From: an uncultured Lachnospiraceae bacterium
GTDB lineage: Bacteria > Bacillota > Clostridia > Lachnospirales > Lachnospiraceae
Direction: 5' to 3'
Assembly (NCBI GenBank): GCA_947630485.1
Contig: CANRHU010000033.1
Span: forward strand, 1 to 36,908
Length of the DNA stretch: 36,908 bases
The first letter of the stretch is position 1; every line of letters starts with the position of its first letter. Made by a program: the position numbers and the translations under genes. The notes beneath the pieces were generated by a model that was not told where the DNA came from, ran no database searches, and worked only from the letters and a program-made list of their open reading frames with translations. Positions 1 through 10,000 of this stretch are shown here, one piece after another.

Positions 1-461
1 TCCTCCACCGACTCCACCACCTGGGACGGAGCCACGGGCTCGCCGATCTTCTCCATCGTCTCCTTGAATTCCAGGCGATCCTCCGCCTTCTTGATCGTGG
101 CCGCCGTCGTACCGATGAGACGCACGTTATGTTCTTTCAGGAAACCGGCCTCCTCCAGCTCCATAGCCAGATTCAGCCCCGCCTGTCCGCCCAGGGTGGG
201 CAGCACGCTGTCCGGCTTCTCTTTGAGGATCAGCTGCTCCACCACCTCCAAGGTCAGAGGCTCGATGTAAACCCGGTCGGCGATGTCCTTGTCGGTCATG
301 ATCGTGGCCGGGTTGGAGTTTAAGAGCACCACCTCGATGCCCTCTTCCTTCAGGGAGCGGCAGGCCTGGGTTCCGGCGTAGTCAAACTCCGCCGCCTGGC
401 CGATGATGATGGGACCGCTCCCCAGCATAAGGACCTTCTTGATCTCCGGATTCTTAGGCAT
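1..461 (-). CDS. carB: carbamoyl-phosphate synthase large subunit, N-terminal part (runs off left edge)
   Basis: Only the first 153 or so residues are in the window. CarB makes carbamoyl phosphate from bicarbonate, ammonia passed from CarA, and two ATP, feeding arginine and pyrimidine synthesis. The visible N-terminus begins [18 protein letters not shown] and continues with [21 protein letters not shown] and [11 protein letters not shown], the classic start of the first ATP-grasp half. The ATG at 461 lies inside the 3' end of carA, giving an 8-base overlap (454-461) that implies translational coupling. A Shine-Dalgarno-like GGAGG sits just upstream within carA. Nothing looks damaged in the visible part. 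Identity is secure; the remainder lies beyond position 1. Confidence 0.97.
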   Translation of the reverse strand, partial: MPKNPEIKKVLMLGSGPIIIGQAAEFDYAGTQACRSLKEEGIEVVLLNSNPATIMTDKDIADRVYIEPLTLEVVEQLILKEKPDSVLPTLGGQAGLNLAMELEEAGFLKEHNVRLIGTTAATIKKAEDRLEFKETMEKIGEPVAPSQVVESVE

Positions 462-1605
462 CTGCGCTCACCTCCATCATCTTAAGGAAACGGTCAAACA
501 AGTAGCTGGAATCCTGGGGCCCCGGACAGGCCTCCGGATGGTACTGAACCGTGAAAATGTTCTTGCCCACGTAGCGGAGTCCCTCGTTGGTGCCGTCGTT
601 CACATTGACGAAGGCGGGCACCGCCACGTTCGGATCCAGGCTGTCCGTATCCACCGCGTAGCCGTGGTTCTGCGAGGAAATGTAGACGCGCCCGGTCTCC
701 AGGTCCTTCACCGGATGGTTGCCGCCCCGGTGGCCGTATTTCAATTTATAAGTATCCGCGCCGGTCGCCAGCGCCATCAGCTGATGTCCCAGGCAGATCG
801 CGAAGATCGGCACGTCGGATTCGTAGAGCTTTCGGATCTGGCGGATAATTTCCACATTCTCCTTGGGATCGCCGGGGCCGTTGCTGAGCATGATGCCGTC
901 CGGATGGGCGGCCAGGATCTCCTCGGCGGTCGTATCGCTGGGATAGACCGTCACCTGGCATCCCCTCTCCGCCAGTGACTGGGCGATGTTCTTCTTCGCG
1001 CCCAGATCCAGAAGCGCCACGCGCCGGCCGGTTCCGGCACGGTTCCTGAGACTCTCCGGCTTCTCGGCGGTACGGATGGACGCGGGCTCCGCTGTCGGGT
1101 CGCTGGGCTTTATGACGTATTTCTCCCTGCAGGACGTGGCCGCCACCACGCCCCGCACCCGGTAAGCGCGGATGCGGCTTAACGGCTCGCTTAAATCACT
1201 GTATGACGTCGTTGTGATCATACCGTTCATCGTGCCTTTTTCTCTTAGGAGTTTGGTGAGGGCTCTTGTATCGATACCGCTGATACCGGGAATGTTCTGC
1301 TCGGATAAGAAATGCTGAATGGTGTCTTCGCTTCGGAAATTGCTGGGAATTCTGGATAATTCGCGGACAATGTATCCGTCCGGCCACGCTTTCCCTGATT
1401 CCATGTCCTGATGGGCAATGCCGTAATTGCCGATCAGGGGATAGGTCATGACGACCGCCTGTCCCGCGTAAGAGGGGTCGGTCAGAACTTCCAGGTAACC
1501 GGTCATCGACGTGTTGAAGACGATCTCACTGACGATTTCCCTGGGAGCACCGATGCTTTGGCCTTCAAATACGGTGCCGTCTTCCAGTATCAGGTACGCT
1601 TTCAT
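454..1605 (-). CDS. carA: carbamoyl-phosphate synthase small subunit (glutaminase)
   Basis: The 383-residue protein releases ammonia from glutamine for CarB; both act in the cytoplasm. The N-terminal CPSase_sm_chain domain starts [19 protein letters not shown] and includes [16 protein letters not shown]. The C-terminal class I glutamine amidotransferase domain shows LSNGPGDP, the nucleophilic Cys in FAICLGHQ, and the His/Glu pair in [11 protein letters not shown]. Length matches the family. The ATG at 1605 has an AAGGAATGG ribosome binding site. The gene is first in a carAB operon read from a strong promoter about 30 bases upstream. That leader is too short for a classical PyrR or T-box element, so any control probably acts through a repressor or elsewhere (inference). 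Confidence 0.97.
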   Translation of the reverse strand: MKAYLILEDGTVFEGQSIGAPREIVSEIVFNTSMTGYLEVLTDPSYAGQAVVMTYPLIGNYGIAHQDMESGKAWPDGYIVRELSRIPSNFRSEDTIQHFLSEQNIPGISGIDTRALTKLLREKGTMNGMITTTSYSDLSEPLSRIRAYRVRGVVAATSCREKYVIKPSDPTAEPASIRTAEKPESLRNRAGTGRRVALLDLGAKKNIAQSLAERGCQVTVYPSDTTAEEILAAHPDGIMLSNGPGDPKENVEIIRQIRKLYESDVPIFAICLGHQLMALATGADTYKLKYGHRGGNHPVKDLETGRVYISSQNHGYAVDTDSLDPNVAVPAFVNVNDGTNEGLRYVGKNIFTVQYHPEACPGPQDSSYLFDRFLKMMEVSADA

Positions 1606-1641
1606 GAATCACCATTCCTTTCTTAACCCTGAATCTATAGC

Positions 1642-1670
1642 ATTATACAGGATGTCCCTCCGTTTTGCAA
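1642..1670 (-). promoter_or_regulatory. sigma-A promoter of carAB
   Basis: Read on the minus strand, TTGCAA (1665-1670) and TATAAT (1642-1647) are separated by exactly 17 bases. The predicted transcript starts near 1635, about 30 bases before the carA ATG. Confidence 0.85.
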
Positions 1671-1759
1671 TCGCTTTTTTCATGATTTTTCCGGCTGCCT
1701 GCACATCTTTTTTCGTCAGGTTCTATATACTGGTAAGGATTAGAAAAATAAGGAGCGTT

Positions 1760-3025
1760 ATGAATAAAAATATCCATATCTGCGCCGCTGACGGGGATTC
1801 CCGCGGTCTTTTGCAGGTCAACGTGGTCTCAACCGTCAGCCAATTTCCTGTCGCGGACGCGACCGTGCGCATCTCCTACACGGGCGAGCCGGACCGGACG
1901 CTTCAGGAAGCGGTAACCGACAGTTCCGGCCAGACCCGTCAGATCGCCCTTAAGGCTCCGCCGCTGGAATACAGCCTGTTCCCGGGCAAGGAACAACCCT
2001 ATGCGGAGTATAACCTTGAGGTTACAGCGCCAGGTTATAAACCTCTCACGATTCTGGGAACCGAGATTCTGCCGAACGCCACCGCCATTCAGCCCGCTGC
2101 CCTGGAGCCGCTCAGCGACACTCTGACCGAAAACAGCTCCGTTGTCATCCCCGACCACACCCTCTACGGCAGCTATCCGCCCAAAATCGCCGAGACGGAG
2201 GTGAAGCCGGTCCGCGAGACCGGCGAGATCGTCTTAAGCCGCGTCGTGGTGCCGCAGACCATCGTAGTCCACGACGGGGCGCCCACAGACCGCTCGGCCA
2301 AAAACTATTACGTCCCTTACCGGGATTACATCAAAAATGTAGCATCCAGCGAGATCTACGCTACCTGGCCGCGCTCCGCTATCACCGCCAACCTGCTGGC
2401 GATCATGTCCTTCACCCTGAACCGGGTCTATACCGAATGGTACCGCAGCCAGGGCTATGATTTCACGATCACATCCTCCACGGCCTTCGACCACAAATGG
2501 ATCTACGGCCGCAACATCTATGAGAGCATCTCCCTGATTGTCGATGAAATTTTCGACAATTACCTCTCCCGCCCTGACGTAAAACAGCCGATCCTGACCC
2601 AGTACTGCGACGGAAGAAAGGTCTCCTGCCCCGGCTGGATGACGCAGTGGGGAAGCGCGGAGCTGGGCGAGAGGGGCTACAGCCCCATCGAAATCCTCCG
2701 GCATTACTACGGCTCCGATATCTACATAAACACCGCCGAGCAGATCGCGGGGATTCCCTCCTCCTGGCCCGGGGAGGACCTGACTGTCGGTTCATCCGGT
2801 CAGAAGGTCGAACAGCTGCAGGAACAGCTAAACGCCATCTCTTCCGTCTACAGCGCCATCCCCAAAATCACGGCTGACGGGCTCTACGGCCAGGCCACCT
2901 CAGAGGCCGTGCGCGCCTTCCAGTCCGTCTTCGGACTGCCCCAGACCGGGGTAGCGGACTTCCGCACATGGTATAAGGTGTCCCACATCTACGTGGGAAT
3001 CACGCGGATCGCCGAACTGCAGTAG
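1760..3025 (+). CDS. SpoIID-like / peptidoglycan-binding domain protein
   Basis: This 421-residue protein begins at the ATG at 1760, chosen because AAGGAG lies 4 bases upstream. An open frame extends further 5', but it crosses the carAB promoter and has no ribosome binding site. Residues of about 15-115 look like a carboxypeptidase-regulatory-like beta domain (LLQVNVVSTVSQFPVADA, TAPGYKPLTI). A central part of about 180-320 resembles SpoIID (VPYRDYIKNVASSEIYATWP, then TQYCDGR and GWMTQWGS). The C-terminal 80 residues form a PG_binding_1 domain (LTVGSSGQKVEQLQEQL, ADGLYGQATSEAVRAFQ). No signal peptide is seen from this start. Proteins of this architecture in Clostridia are linked to spore or cortex biology by family resemblance; that role is inference here. 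It is transcribed divergently from carA and convergently with the next lipoprotein gene. Confidence 0.75.
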   Translation: MNKNIHICAADGDSRGLLQVNVVSTVSQFPVADATVRISYTGEPDRTLQEAVTDSSGQTRQIALKAPPLEYSLFPGKEQPYAEYNLEVTAPGYKPLTILGTEILPNATAIQPAALEPLSDTLTENSSVVIPDHTLYGSYPPKIAETEVKPVRETGEIVLSRVVVPQTIVVHDGAPTDRSAKNYYVPYRDYIKNVASSEIYATWPRSAITANLLAIMSFTLNRVYTEWYRSQGYDFTITSSTAFDHKWIYGRNIYESISLIVDEIFDNYLSRPDVKQPILTQYCDGRKVSCPGWMTQWGSAELGERGYSPIEILRHYYGSDIYINTAEQIAGIPSSWPGEDLTVGSSGQKVEQLQEQLNAISSVYSAIPKITADGLYGQATSEAVRAFQSVFGLPQTGVADFRTWYKVSHIYVGITRIAELQ

Positions 3026-3028
3026 ACA

Positions 3029-3071
3029 ATGCCGCCCGCAAAGGCCCATCGTCGGGTCTTCCGGGCGGCAT
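3029..3071. terminator. hairpin between convergent genes
   Basis: ATGCCGCCCG (3029-3038) pairs with CGGGCGGCAT (3062-3071). An inner stem (AAGGCCC with GGGTCTT) extends the hairpin. It lies between the convergent genes ending at 3025 and 3092. Neither side has a clear T-tract, so its action as a bidirectional terminator is inferred from position and stem strength. Confidence 0.5.
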
Positions 3072-3091
3072 AAAATGCCAAAAATAACTTG

Positions 3092-3778
3092 TTACTGGGA
3101 CACGATAGACATCGCGCTTACGGTAATCGTAGGCAGGGAAACCACCTCTCCCGGGCCGCCTCTCTGGTAGTTGATAATGCCCTTATACTGCCCGGCCACA
3201 ACCACCGTATGCCCCTTCATCAGATTCGCGGGCATCAGAAACGACGGACATTCGCAGACCAGCGTAACCGTATTATCCGCGCCGGTAGCCAGCAGAATCT
3301 GCATCATCCCGGTCTCCACCAACGCAATCTGCATCACCCTTCCGGAAAAGACCTCGCTGGCAGCGGACTGTCCATCCGTCCCTGCCGTCGGCTCCGTCTC
3401 CTGCTCCAAAGTCTCCGCGGCGCCGCTCTCCTCCGCGTATTCCCCGGCATTCTCATCCTCGCCCGTACTCTCTTCCATGGATTCCTCCATCGACTGAAGG
3501 GTCTCCTCCACAGCCTTTACCGATTCCTCCAGCCGGCTCAGGGACTCTAGCTCATCCGCCATTGACTCCAGTTCTTCCTCCGCGGCCTCAAGCCGGGCCT
3601 CCAGGGATTCCACCTCCAGCTGCTGGAAATCCGGTTCTCCCTTCTCCTCTTCGGCCTCCTCTGTCTCCGGCATCGTCCCGACGCCAAGCTTTTCGATCTG
3701 GGTGTTCGACTCTCCTGTGCCGCAACCTGACAGAACGATCATAACACAGGCAATGACTGCCAGAAAATATGCTTTCAT
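3092..3778 (-). CDS. acidic coiled-coil lipoprotein, unknown function
   Basis: The 228-residue product starts at the ATG at 3778, behind GAGAGGGAA. It carries a lipoprotein signal peptide, MKAYFLAVIACVMIVLSGCG, with lipobox LSGC, so it is probably anchored on the outer face of the membrane. Residues of about 35-110 are strongly acidic and heptad-like (many E, L, S), suggesting a coiled coil. The C-terminal 90 residues form a compact beta-rich part (GRVMQIALVETGMMQILLAT, VVVAGQYKGI) that may be an OB-like fold. No catalytic motif is visible. A good sigma-A promoter lies just upstream, between this gene and the amidase gene, so it can be transcribed on its own. The family is not recognised. Confidence 0.7.
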   Translation of the reverse strand: MKAYFLAVIACVMIVLSGCGTGESNTQIEKLGVGTMPETEEAEEEKGEPDFQQLEVESLEARLEAAEEELESMADELESLSRLEESVKAVEETLQSMEESMEESTGEDENAGEYAEESGAAETLEQETEPTAGTDGQSAASEVFSGRVMQIALVETGMMQILLATGADNTVTLVCECPSFLMPANLMKGHTVVVAGQYKGIINYQRGGPGEVVSLPTITVSAMSIVSQ

Positions 3779-3833
3779 AAGATTGATTCCCTCTCTGAAC
3801 GTACTTTCCGCTCTTTCTGTGATATCTATCTGT

Positions 3834-3862
3834 ATTTTAATGAAATTTATGCATTCCGTCAA
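3834..3862 (-). promoter_or_regulatory. sigma-A promoter of the acidic lipoprotein gene
   Basis: On the minus strand, TTGACG (3857-3862) and TAAAAT (3834-3839) are 17 bases apart. They lie about 60 bases before the ATG at 3778 and directly downstream of the amidase stop codon. Confidence 0.75.
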
Positions 3863-3886
3863 TCATTATCGAAATATTTTTGCAGA

Positions 3887-4666
3887 TCAGCGGACCGCTT
3901 CCTCGTGCACCAAATAGGTATTATAGCCGTATTCCCGAAGCCGCTTTTCCATCTGGACCGCGTTATCCATCTCGAGGAACGCGCCGGCGCGCACCTTATA
4001 ATATCCGTTCTGGTAGACGATATAGGCCGGAAATCCCTGCGACGTCAGCTGGTTATAGGCACGGACGGCCGGCTCCTTGTCCGTATAGGCCCCGACCTGC
4101 ACCTGGTAGTAGACCGGTTCTTTGGACTCCTGCCGCAGAGTCTTGAGGACGGCATCCGCGATCGCCCGCGCGATGACATCCATGTTCCCGTCAAACAGCT
4201 GATTATCCGCGTCGTTATCGATAAATCCGGTCTCGATCAGAACCGCGGGCATCCGCGTGCTGTTCAGCACAATCAGACCCGGCCGCTCCACGATCCCCTG
4301 ATCCGCAAATCCCGCGGATTTCAGATTCTCCAGAATATTCTCCGCCAGAGGCAGCGCCGCCCCTTCCTTTCCGTAAACCAGAACCTGCGCGCCGGAAGCC
4401 GTCCCCGGAACCGGCATGGCGTTGCGGTGGAAGGACACGAAATAATCGGCCCCCGACCGGTTGCCGATCTCCGCTTTCTCGTACGGCGTCTGATAGGTGT
4501 CGTCCACCCGTGTAAACATCACATCGACGCCCTCATTGGCCAGCAGTCCGCCGACCGCCAGCGCCAGATTGAGATTGTCGTTTTTCTCCTGCCGGCCGCC
4601 GTAGACGGCTCCCGGCTCCGCGCCGCCGTGGCCCGCGTCCAGAATCACTCTCTGCTTGATAGCCAC
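3887..4666 (-). CDS. N-acetylmuramoyl-L-alanine amidase with SPOR domain
   Basis: This predicted Zn-dependent amidase cleaves the bond between N-acetylmuramic acid and the peptide stem of peptidoglycan. The best start is GTG at 4666 (AAAGGAG, 7-base spacing), giving 259 residues (MAIKQRVILDAGHGG). Amidase_3 features are the Zn ligands His in DAGHGG, Glu in RQEKNDNLNLA and His in SFHRNA, plus the catalytic Glu in VLIETGFIDND. The C-terminal 75 residues are a SPOR-type domain (YYQVQVGAYTDKEPAVRAYN, YYKVRAGAFLE), which binds glycan strands lacking stem peptides. No signal peptide is visible. That fits mother-cell spore-cortex or CwlD/CwlC-type amidases, or non-classical release (inference). The operon upstream ends in a terminator at 4756-4783, so this gene needs its own promoter, which I could not pick out. 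Confidence 0.88.
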   Translation of the reverse strand: MAIKQRVILDAGHGGAEPGAVYGGRQEKNDNLNLALAVGGLLANEGVDVMFTRVDDTYQTPYEKAEIGNRSGADYFVSFHRNAMPVPGTASGAQVLVYGKEGAALPLAENILENLKSAGFADQGIVERPGLIVLNSTRMPAVLIETGFIDNDADNQLFDGNMDVIARAIADAVLKTLRQESKEPVYYQVQVGAYTDKEPAVRAYNQLTSQGFPAYIVYQNGYYKVRAGAFLEMDNAVQMEKRLREYGYNTYLVHEEAVR

Positions 4667-4755
4667 ATTGATTGCTCCTTTCAGAATTCCTCTACTCACA
4701 GGATATGAAACTGCCCGCCGCAAGGCGGCCTGTCCGGAGAAAGAAGTTTTCACAT

Positions 4756-4783
4756 AAAAAGAGGACGGCCGCTTAAGCCATCC
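4756..4783 (-). terminator. intrinsic terminator overlapping the TPR gene stop codon
   Basis: On the minus strand, GGATGGC (4777-4783) pairs with GCCGTCC (4763-4769) across a 7-base loop, followed by TC and TTTTT (4756-4760). The TAA stop at 4773-4775 sits in the loop. It marks the 3' end of the three-gene operon 4773-10636. Confidence 0.8.
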
Positions 4784-5585
4784 CCCGATATTCCTGTTTC
4801 CATGCCTCCAGCATCTGTCTGGCGCCTTCCATACGGCGGATGGGATCCTTTTGAAACATCTCATCCAGCTTTTTCAGCTCCTCAGACTGCTTTGCGGCCT
4901 CCCCCGCTTTTGCAAAATCCTCGTCCCACGCCGCCTTTAGCTCCTCCGTCACAATGGACTGGTAGCGCTCCTTCATGCCAAGCTCCGGACTGAGCAGCGA
5001 GAGATGATAGATCCGCTCCAGAACAGCCACATCCTTTAATTTCCCATAGGCCTTGTCATACGCCTGCAGGGCCTTGTCAAACTGGAAAATCCTGGCATAG
5101 CAGGCTCCCAGATTGTTCCAGACCTTTCCTAGGAACGCATCGTCCGCCTTCTGGGCCAGGAAGGACTCCAGGATCTTCTCATAACCCGCAATCGCCCGCC
5201 CGTACTGCTTAAACCCGAACAGATAATCCGCCTTGCTTTTCGCGTATTCCAGAGGCGGCATCTTCCGCAGGGCCGCCACCTTCTGGCGCAGCCGGCTGAT
5301 TTCCGTCGTAGTATAGTAATTGCACTCCTGCAGAAAGAGAAACAGCAGCTCGTCCTGATTCTCCCCGCTCTTCATCCAGCGTTCCAGCTTCAGCGCCGTA
5401 TACCCCATGTCCAGCTCTTCGCGGATGAAATCCACCAGATTCCGATCCATAAAGCCGTCCAATGCCAGCAGCGGATGGTTATAAATGGCATAACACAGCT
5501 CCTGGGAGGTATAGACATGAATCCCCAGATTCTCGATAAAAAAGGGATGACTGACCTGTTCTTTTCTGCACAGTATCACGCTCAT
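4773..5585 (-). CDS. TPR-containing protein of the DUF5716/DUF5717-type operon
   Basis: This 270-residue soluble protein has no signal peptide or membrane segment. Its middle carries tetratricopeptide-like helices: KADYLFGFKQYGRAIAGYEK, then WNNLGACYARIFQFDKALQAY, where the spacing of W/N/L/G/Y/A/F/A residues is typical. The N-terminal part (SHPFFIENLGIHVYTSQELC) and the charged C-terminus are not recognised. The TPR suggests a protein-docking role. It is the last gene of the operon; its start overlaps the upstream stop by 4 bases (ATGA at 5582-5585), so the two are translationally coupled. A partnership with the upstream Hsp70-like protein, as TPR co-chaperones dock on Hsp70, is an attractive but untested inference. 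Confidence 0.75.
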   Translation of the reverse strand: MSVILCRKEQVSHPFFIENLGIHVYTSQELCYAIYNHPLLALDGFMDRNLVDFIREELDMGYTALKLERWMKSGENQDELLFLFLQECNYYTTTEISRLRQKVAALRKMPPLEYAKSKADYLFGFKQYGRAIAGYEKILESFLAQKADDAFLGKVWNNLGACYARIFQFDKALQAYDKAYGKLKDVAVLERIYHLSLLSPELGMKERYQSIVTEELKAAWDEDFAKAGEAAKQSEELKKLDEMFQKDPIRRMEGARQMLEAWKQEYRGMA

Positions 5586-7024
5586 AACATAACCTCTTGT
5601 CTGATGACCGCCCCGGTGGAGGGATAGAATTCCCCGAATCCCATATCCTTTACCACCACGGCCATCGTATTTTCATCCAGAAACGCTGCCTGCAGCTGCA
5701 CCCGCAGAGTCTTATCGTCGCGCTCCGGGAATCCCTCCAGCGTCAGCTTCACCGTCTTTCTCCGCTTCGGGTCTGCCGGTGAAATCATAAACTCAAGATA
5801 CTGCTGGTGATCCAGAATCAGCTCCACCGTCGTCCTGGCCTCATACCAGTTGTCGCCGGCCGCCGCCAGCACCAGCTGTTCCTCTCGGTCCCTGTGCATC
5901 ACCTTTAAGGACACGGTCGTATCCAGCCGTCCGTCACAGATCATCACATACGGATAGGAAGTCTTATCCCGGCGCAGATCCGCCGCTTTGTAAGCGGCTC
6001 CCTGGACAAAGAGCCCCTGATCCACATAGACCTTACGCCTCGTGCACACCAGCTTCATAAAGTCCTTCGCCCAGTCCTGGGTCTCGAAGCCCTTGCCGGT
6101 CAGAAAGACGGAGGAAAACAGCTTCCTCTGCAGGAAACGTTCCCCGCAGGAACAGAGGATCTTATCCGCCAGCTTCACGCCTGACGGCGTATTCAGGATG
6201 TCCAGGCTGAAACCCTCGTCCAGCTTCTCCCGGTCCGCCACCACCGTCACCTGGCGCATGCCCCTCTGCACCTTCATCTCATAATAGCAAAGGAAATCCT
6301 CCGAGAGGTCAAACATTCCCACCTGGTTGTTCCAGACCTCCCGCTTCTGGCTCAGTACATAGTAGAGAAAGCTCTCCGTATGGCTGATGATCCGCACATG
6401 CTCCCTGGGAATCGCGAGACGGTCCGCGCAGTAAACCAACAGATCCAAAAGCTTCGCGCTCACCTTGGGCACGGCGATGACCAGACGCGCAATGCGGGCA
6501 GGATCGTAGCCTGGATTCTCCGCCTCAGGCGCCGGCTGCGCCTGGGACGCCGCTTCTTCCGTCTCCTCGCCGGCGTCTGCCGGCTGTCCCGCCGCCGTTT
6601 CTTCGACGGCCGTCTGCGCGGCCACACCCTGCGCGGTCTTTTGCGCCTTTCCGTCTTTCGCGGCCGCCTGCGCAGCCGCGCCCTGCGGCTCTTGTTCCTC
6701 CGCTTCCGCGCTCTCTGCCCGGTCTGCCTCGCAAACCGCCTCCGCCAGCACCTGCTCCAGGAACTTCTGCATCAGATCGAGTCCCTCATAGCGCACGCCG
6801 CCGATGGTCGCCGTCCCTTCCTTGCGCAGGAGTTTCAGAAGCTTATCCACAATGACGCCGTCCCCCGCCAGCGCGCTGGCGTAAGCATCCTGGCCGATCA
6901 GCCAGACCTCCTCGTCCTTCTTCTTGCAGACGATGGTCGGAAAGGAAAGCACCTCCCCCCGGTCTGCGCAGCACACCTGCGTATACGTGTCGCATATATC
7001 AAGACCCACTAACCGTTTTTCCAT
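5582..7024 (-). CDS. Hsp70/actin-like ATPase-fold protein (DUF5716-type)
   Basis: The 480-residue protein shows a worn Hsp70/actin pattern. There is a phosphate-1-like stretch VGLDICDTYTQVCC near the N-terminus, then IGQDAY, then RLVIAVPK and SHTESFLYYVLSQ. A phosphate-2-like MFDLSEDFLCYYEM follows, then an adenosine-site-like SSVFLTGKGFE and GLFVQGAAYKAA, which parallels the VALGAAIQA stretch of DnaK. The glycines of the usual DLGGGT are missing, so ATP hydrolysis is uncertain. Residues of about 105-190 are a low-complexity Ala/Gln/Glu-rich insert (many AAQ and AEE runs) that looks like a flexible linker. The C-terminal 110 residues form a separate beta-rich part. I associate it with the uncharacterised Lachnospiraceae family DUF5716 from memory. 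Second gene of the operon; soluble, presumably cytoplasmic. Confidence 0.75.
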   Translation of the reverse strand: MEKRLVGLDICDTYTQVCCADRGEVLSFPTIVCKKKDEEVWLIGQDAYASALAGDGVIVDKLLKLLRKEGTATIGGVRYEGLDLMQKFLEQVLAEAVCEADRAESAEAEEQEPQGAAAQAAAKDGKAQKTAQGVAAQTAVEETAAGQPADAGEETEEAASQAQPAPEAENPGYDPARIARLVIAVPKVSAKLLDLLVYCADRLAIPREHVRIISHTESFLYYVLSQKREVWNNQVGMFDLSEDFLCYYEMKVQRGMRQVTVVADREKLDEGFSLDILNTPSGVKLADKILCSCGERFLQRKLFSSVFLTGKGFETQDWAKDFMKLVCTRRKVYVDQGLFVQGAAYKAADLRRDKTSYPYVMICDGRLDTTVSLKVMHRDREEQLVLAAAGDNWYEARTTVELILDHQQYLEFMISPADPKRRKTVKLTLEGFPERDDKTLRVQLQAAFLDENTMAVVVKDMGFGEFYPSTGAVIRQEVML

Positions 7025-7057
7025 GACACACTGTTTCCTTCCATTCCCGGCCGGAGG

Positions 7058-10000
7058 CTACAAAAGCCCGTAGAGCTCCTCGACCGCCGCCGTCTTCTTC
7101 ACGTATTCCTCCATGGCCTTCTTAAGACCGGCTTCTTCCTTCAAATTCATAAACATGGACATCTGATTCAGCAGCTGGAACCGGCTGTCCTCCCCCGCGG
7201 CCGCCTTGCGGTCGCAGGCCAGACTCCCTTCCACAGCCAGCACCTGCTCCTCCCCGCGGTGCTCATAGATCCGATACTCCATGACCTCGCCTTCAAACAG
7301 CACCTTCTGTTTGACGAAAATCCCCTGATACATCCGCTTCATTTCGTCGGTGTAGAAGCGCTCCTCCTGCGGACGGATCCGCACCTGCAGATCCACGCGG
7401 GAATCCCTTTTTCCGATATACTGCAGGATCGCCTTGTCCATAATCTCCTGCGGAATGCGGACATGTGCCGCCAACGGTTTAAAGTGGGCAAATACCATCC
7501 CTTCCGCCAGCAGGACATCCACGATCGTCTGGCAGAGCTTCTTTTGCTCCTCATCCAGCTTCTCCAGATCCGCGTAATATTTGGTCAGGGCCAGCAGATA
7601 GATCGTGGACAGCTTTTCCTTCTCGATCGCCCCGTGAATCAGGCCCTCCAGATAGCGGAACACCTCCTCGCCTGCCGGCTTTCCTTCCAGGAAATAGGCC
7701 GTGCTTTTCACGGTGAAATAAGCCTTCACGATACTCTCGCTGGTCTTCTTCCGCTCCATATACAGGCTGAACACCCGGTCAATCCGGTCCGTCTCATCCG
7801 TAAACAGCATCTGGGCCAGCAGACGCTCCTCCAGATCATAGGTCTCCACATGGTCGGACACGCCGGCCAGCAGAAGCCGGTACATCTGATCCGTCGAGCC
7901 GTTATAGTGTTCGCAAAGATAATCCAGGATCACGCTGTCCGCCCTATCCTCGGCAAATACCGAATACGCCAGCGTAAGCAGAAGATCATCCTGGTCAAAC
8001 AGCTCGTTCAGGATCATGCGGCTGCACAGGCGGCGCAGCTTCTCCGCGGGCACCTGGCAGAAATACTTCCGGATCATCCCGTAGGCCTCCTCGATGTATC
8101 CGTGCCCGATCAGCGCCTCGCAGAGTGCCGTCCGCTGCGTTCTGGAAATGATCTCCTTATCCACGGACAGCAGCGGCTTCATATTCACGGACTCGTTCTC
8201 CCCGTTCTCCTCCAAAAGCTCCTGCTGATAGTAACGGATAATCTGCCCGACCAGCTTCCTGCTGTATAAAGGATGCAGCTTCAGCTTCGTCATGGCACGG
8301 TCGATCACCTGAATGTCCTCCGCCTCCGGCTTCTCCTTCTCCCCCGCCCTTCGGCAGGCGCCCAAAAGCAGCATCGCATGCTCCGGATATACCTCAAAGC
8401 ACCGCTCCTCCAGTTCCGGCTTGTGCAGAACCTCCGTCTTTTCATAATCCACATTTGTATAGCGGTTGCCGTAGGCGTCCTCGAACAGGATCCGGCTTCC
8501 CGCGAAATAAACCGGCACATAGGCCACGCCGTCCCGAATGGGATAAACGCCCTGGTCGGTCAGCTCCTCATAGCAGACCACCACATTGCGCATCCGCTTG
8601 TCCGCGCAGGCAATGCGGCAGGAATTCAGAAGGGACGGCAGAATCTGCGCCACCGGCGGATCCACCATATCCGGATAGATCATCGCGTCATAAACCACCG
8701 CCAGGTTCTGTCCGATCCTCGCTTTCAGCACCTGCTCGACGGCAAACGCGCCCATCGTCTTCTGATACTCTTTATACAGCTTGGACTCCCTGTCCATATA
8801 CCGGATCATGTTGGCATAGAGCACAGCCCTGCTGTTCTGATCCAGGCTATGGTCATAGGAGAAATACCGCAGCACCTCATCCGGCAGCAGATGTCCGTAT
8901 TCCTTCGGCAGCGAATACAGATAGTACTCATAAAGCCTTGTCAGGCTGATCTGCTCCTTCAGCGCCCTCTCATACCAGACAAAGTCGCTCTCCCTGCGGC
9001 AGTCCCCTCGGATCATCTGACCGCAGATGGACTCCAAAAGCACCTTCTGGTGCGACTTCTCATAGATCGTTTTAAGCATCCTGCACTGCAGCGGCTGGTA
9101 ATGCCTGCTGACCGCCGCAAGCTTCGCCGCCTTTTCCGCCAGCTCGTCGCGGACCTCTCCGCGTTTCGCCCCGAAATACAGCACCTGCGCCTCAAACGCG
9201 CCGACGCCCAGCATCAGCTGCGGCGCGTCGTTTAGAATCGCCAGCGCATGACAGTAGAGGAACGGGCTGTGACAGCCCCTGCCGTAGAGCACCTTCATGC
9301 GGACCAGGACGTCTGCCGGATTCTCAAAGCAGAATTTCTCCTCGCACCTCGTAAACACATAAAAGAGCGGATACTCGCCGCGGCCGTCCTCCATATATTT
9401 GCGGGAAAGGCGTCCCAGGGACTCCCAACGCTCTATATCCGGCTGCAGGCGGAGATAGACGCACTGGTAGAGACAATAGAGATCCGGCCGTTCCTGACGG
9501 TTTGAGAAAATCTCCTCACGGCACGCGTTCAGGGCCTCGAGCGCGTCCGCCTCCCGCTTTGCCAGAAGCGAAAACTCCGCCTCCAGAAGCGAAAGCCGGG
9601 CTGACTGCCCGCCGACCAGCTTAAGCTGCGCCACGGTCTCGCCCATCTGCCGGATCAGGTCGTCCGCGTCCCCCACATTGCTCTCATAGTCCAGCCTGAG
9701 CTCCAGATAGCGCTTCAGGAGACGGCCGGCAGAAGCAGATGACGCCTCCGCGCTGTCGCGCTCCTTTCCCTGATGCACCTCGATCTCCACCCTGACGGAT
9801 TCATTCAGGGTCTCAAACGTGATGCTGCCGAGATTCCGTCCGGCGTGAAGTCCTCCGACGTTCAGCTCATAGGGAAATTCAAAAACGCCGCCCTTAAAAT
9901 CCTCATCCGCAAAATTTCTTCTGTTGACCCGGATAAAGTCCCCGTCTACACGGACATTCACGGCCAGATAACCCCAGCCGCTCCTGTGCAGCTCAATCGC

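Noticed and set aside
1511-1759. 5' extension of the SpoIID-like protein, including a signal-like MSLRFAIAFFMIFPAAC stretch
   Set aside because: It overlaps the carAB promoter and has no ribosome binding site, whereas the ATG at 1760 has AAGGAG at good spacing.
7259-9235. Long plus-strand frames opposite the giant repeat gene
   Set aside because: Leu/His/Arg/Gln-rich antisense shadows; no start signals.
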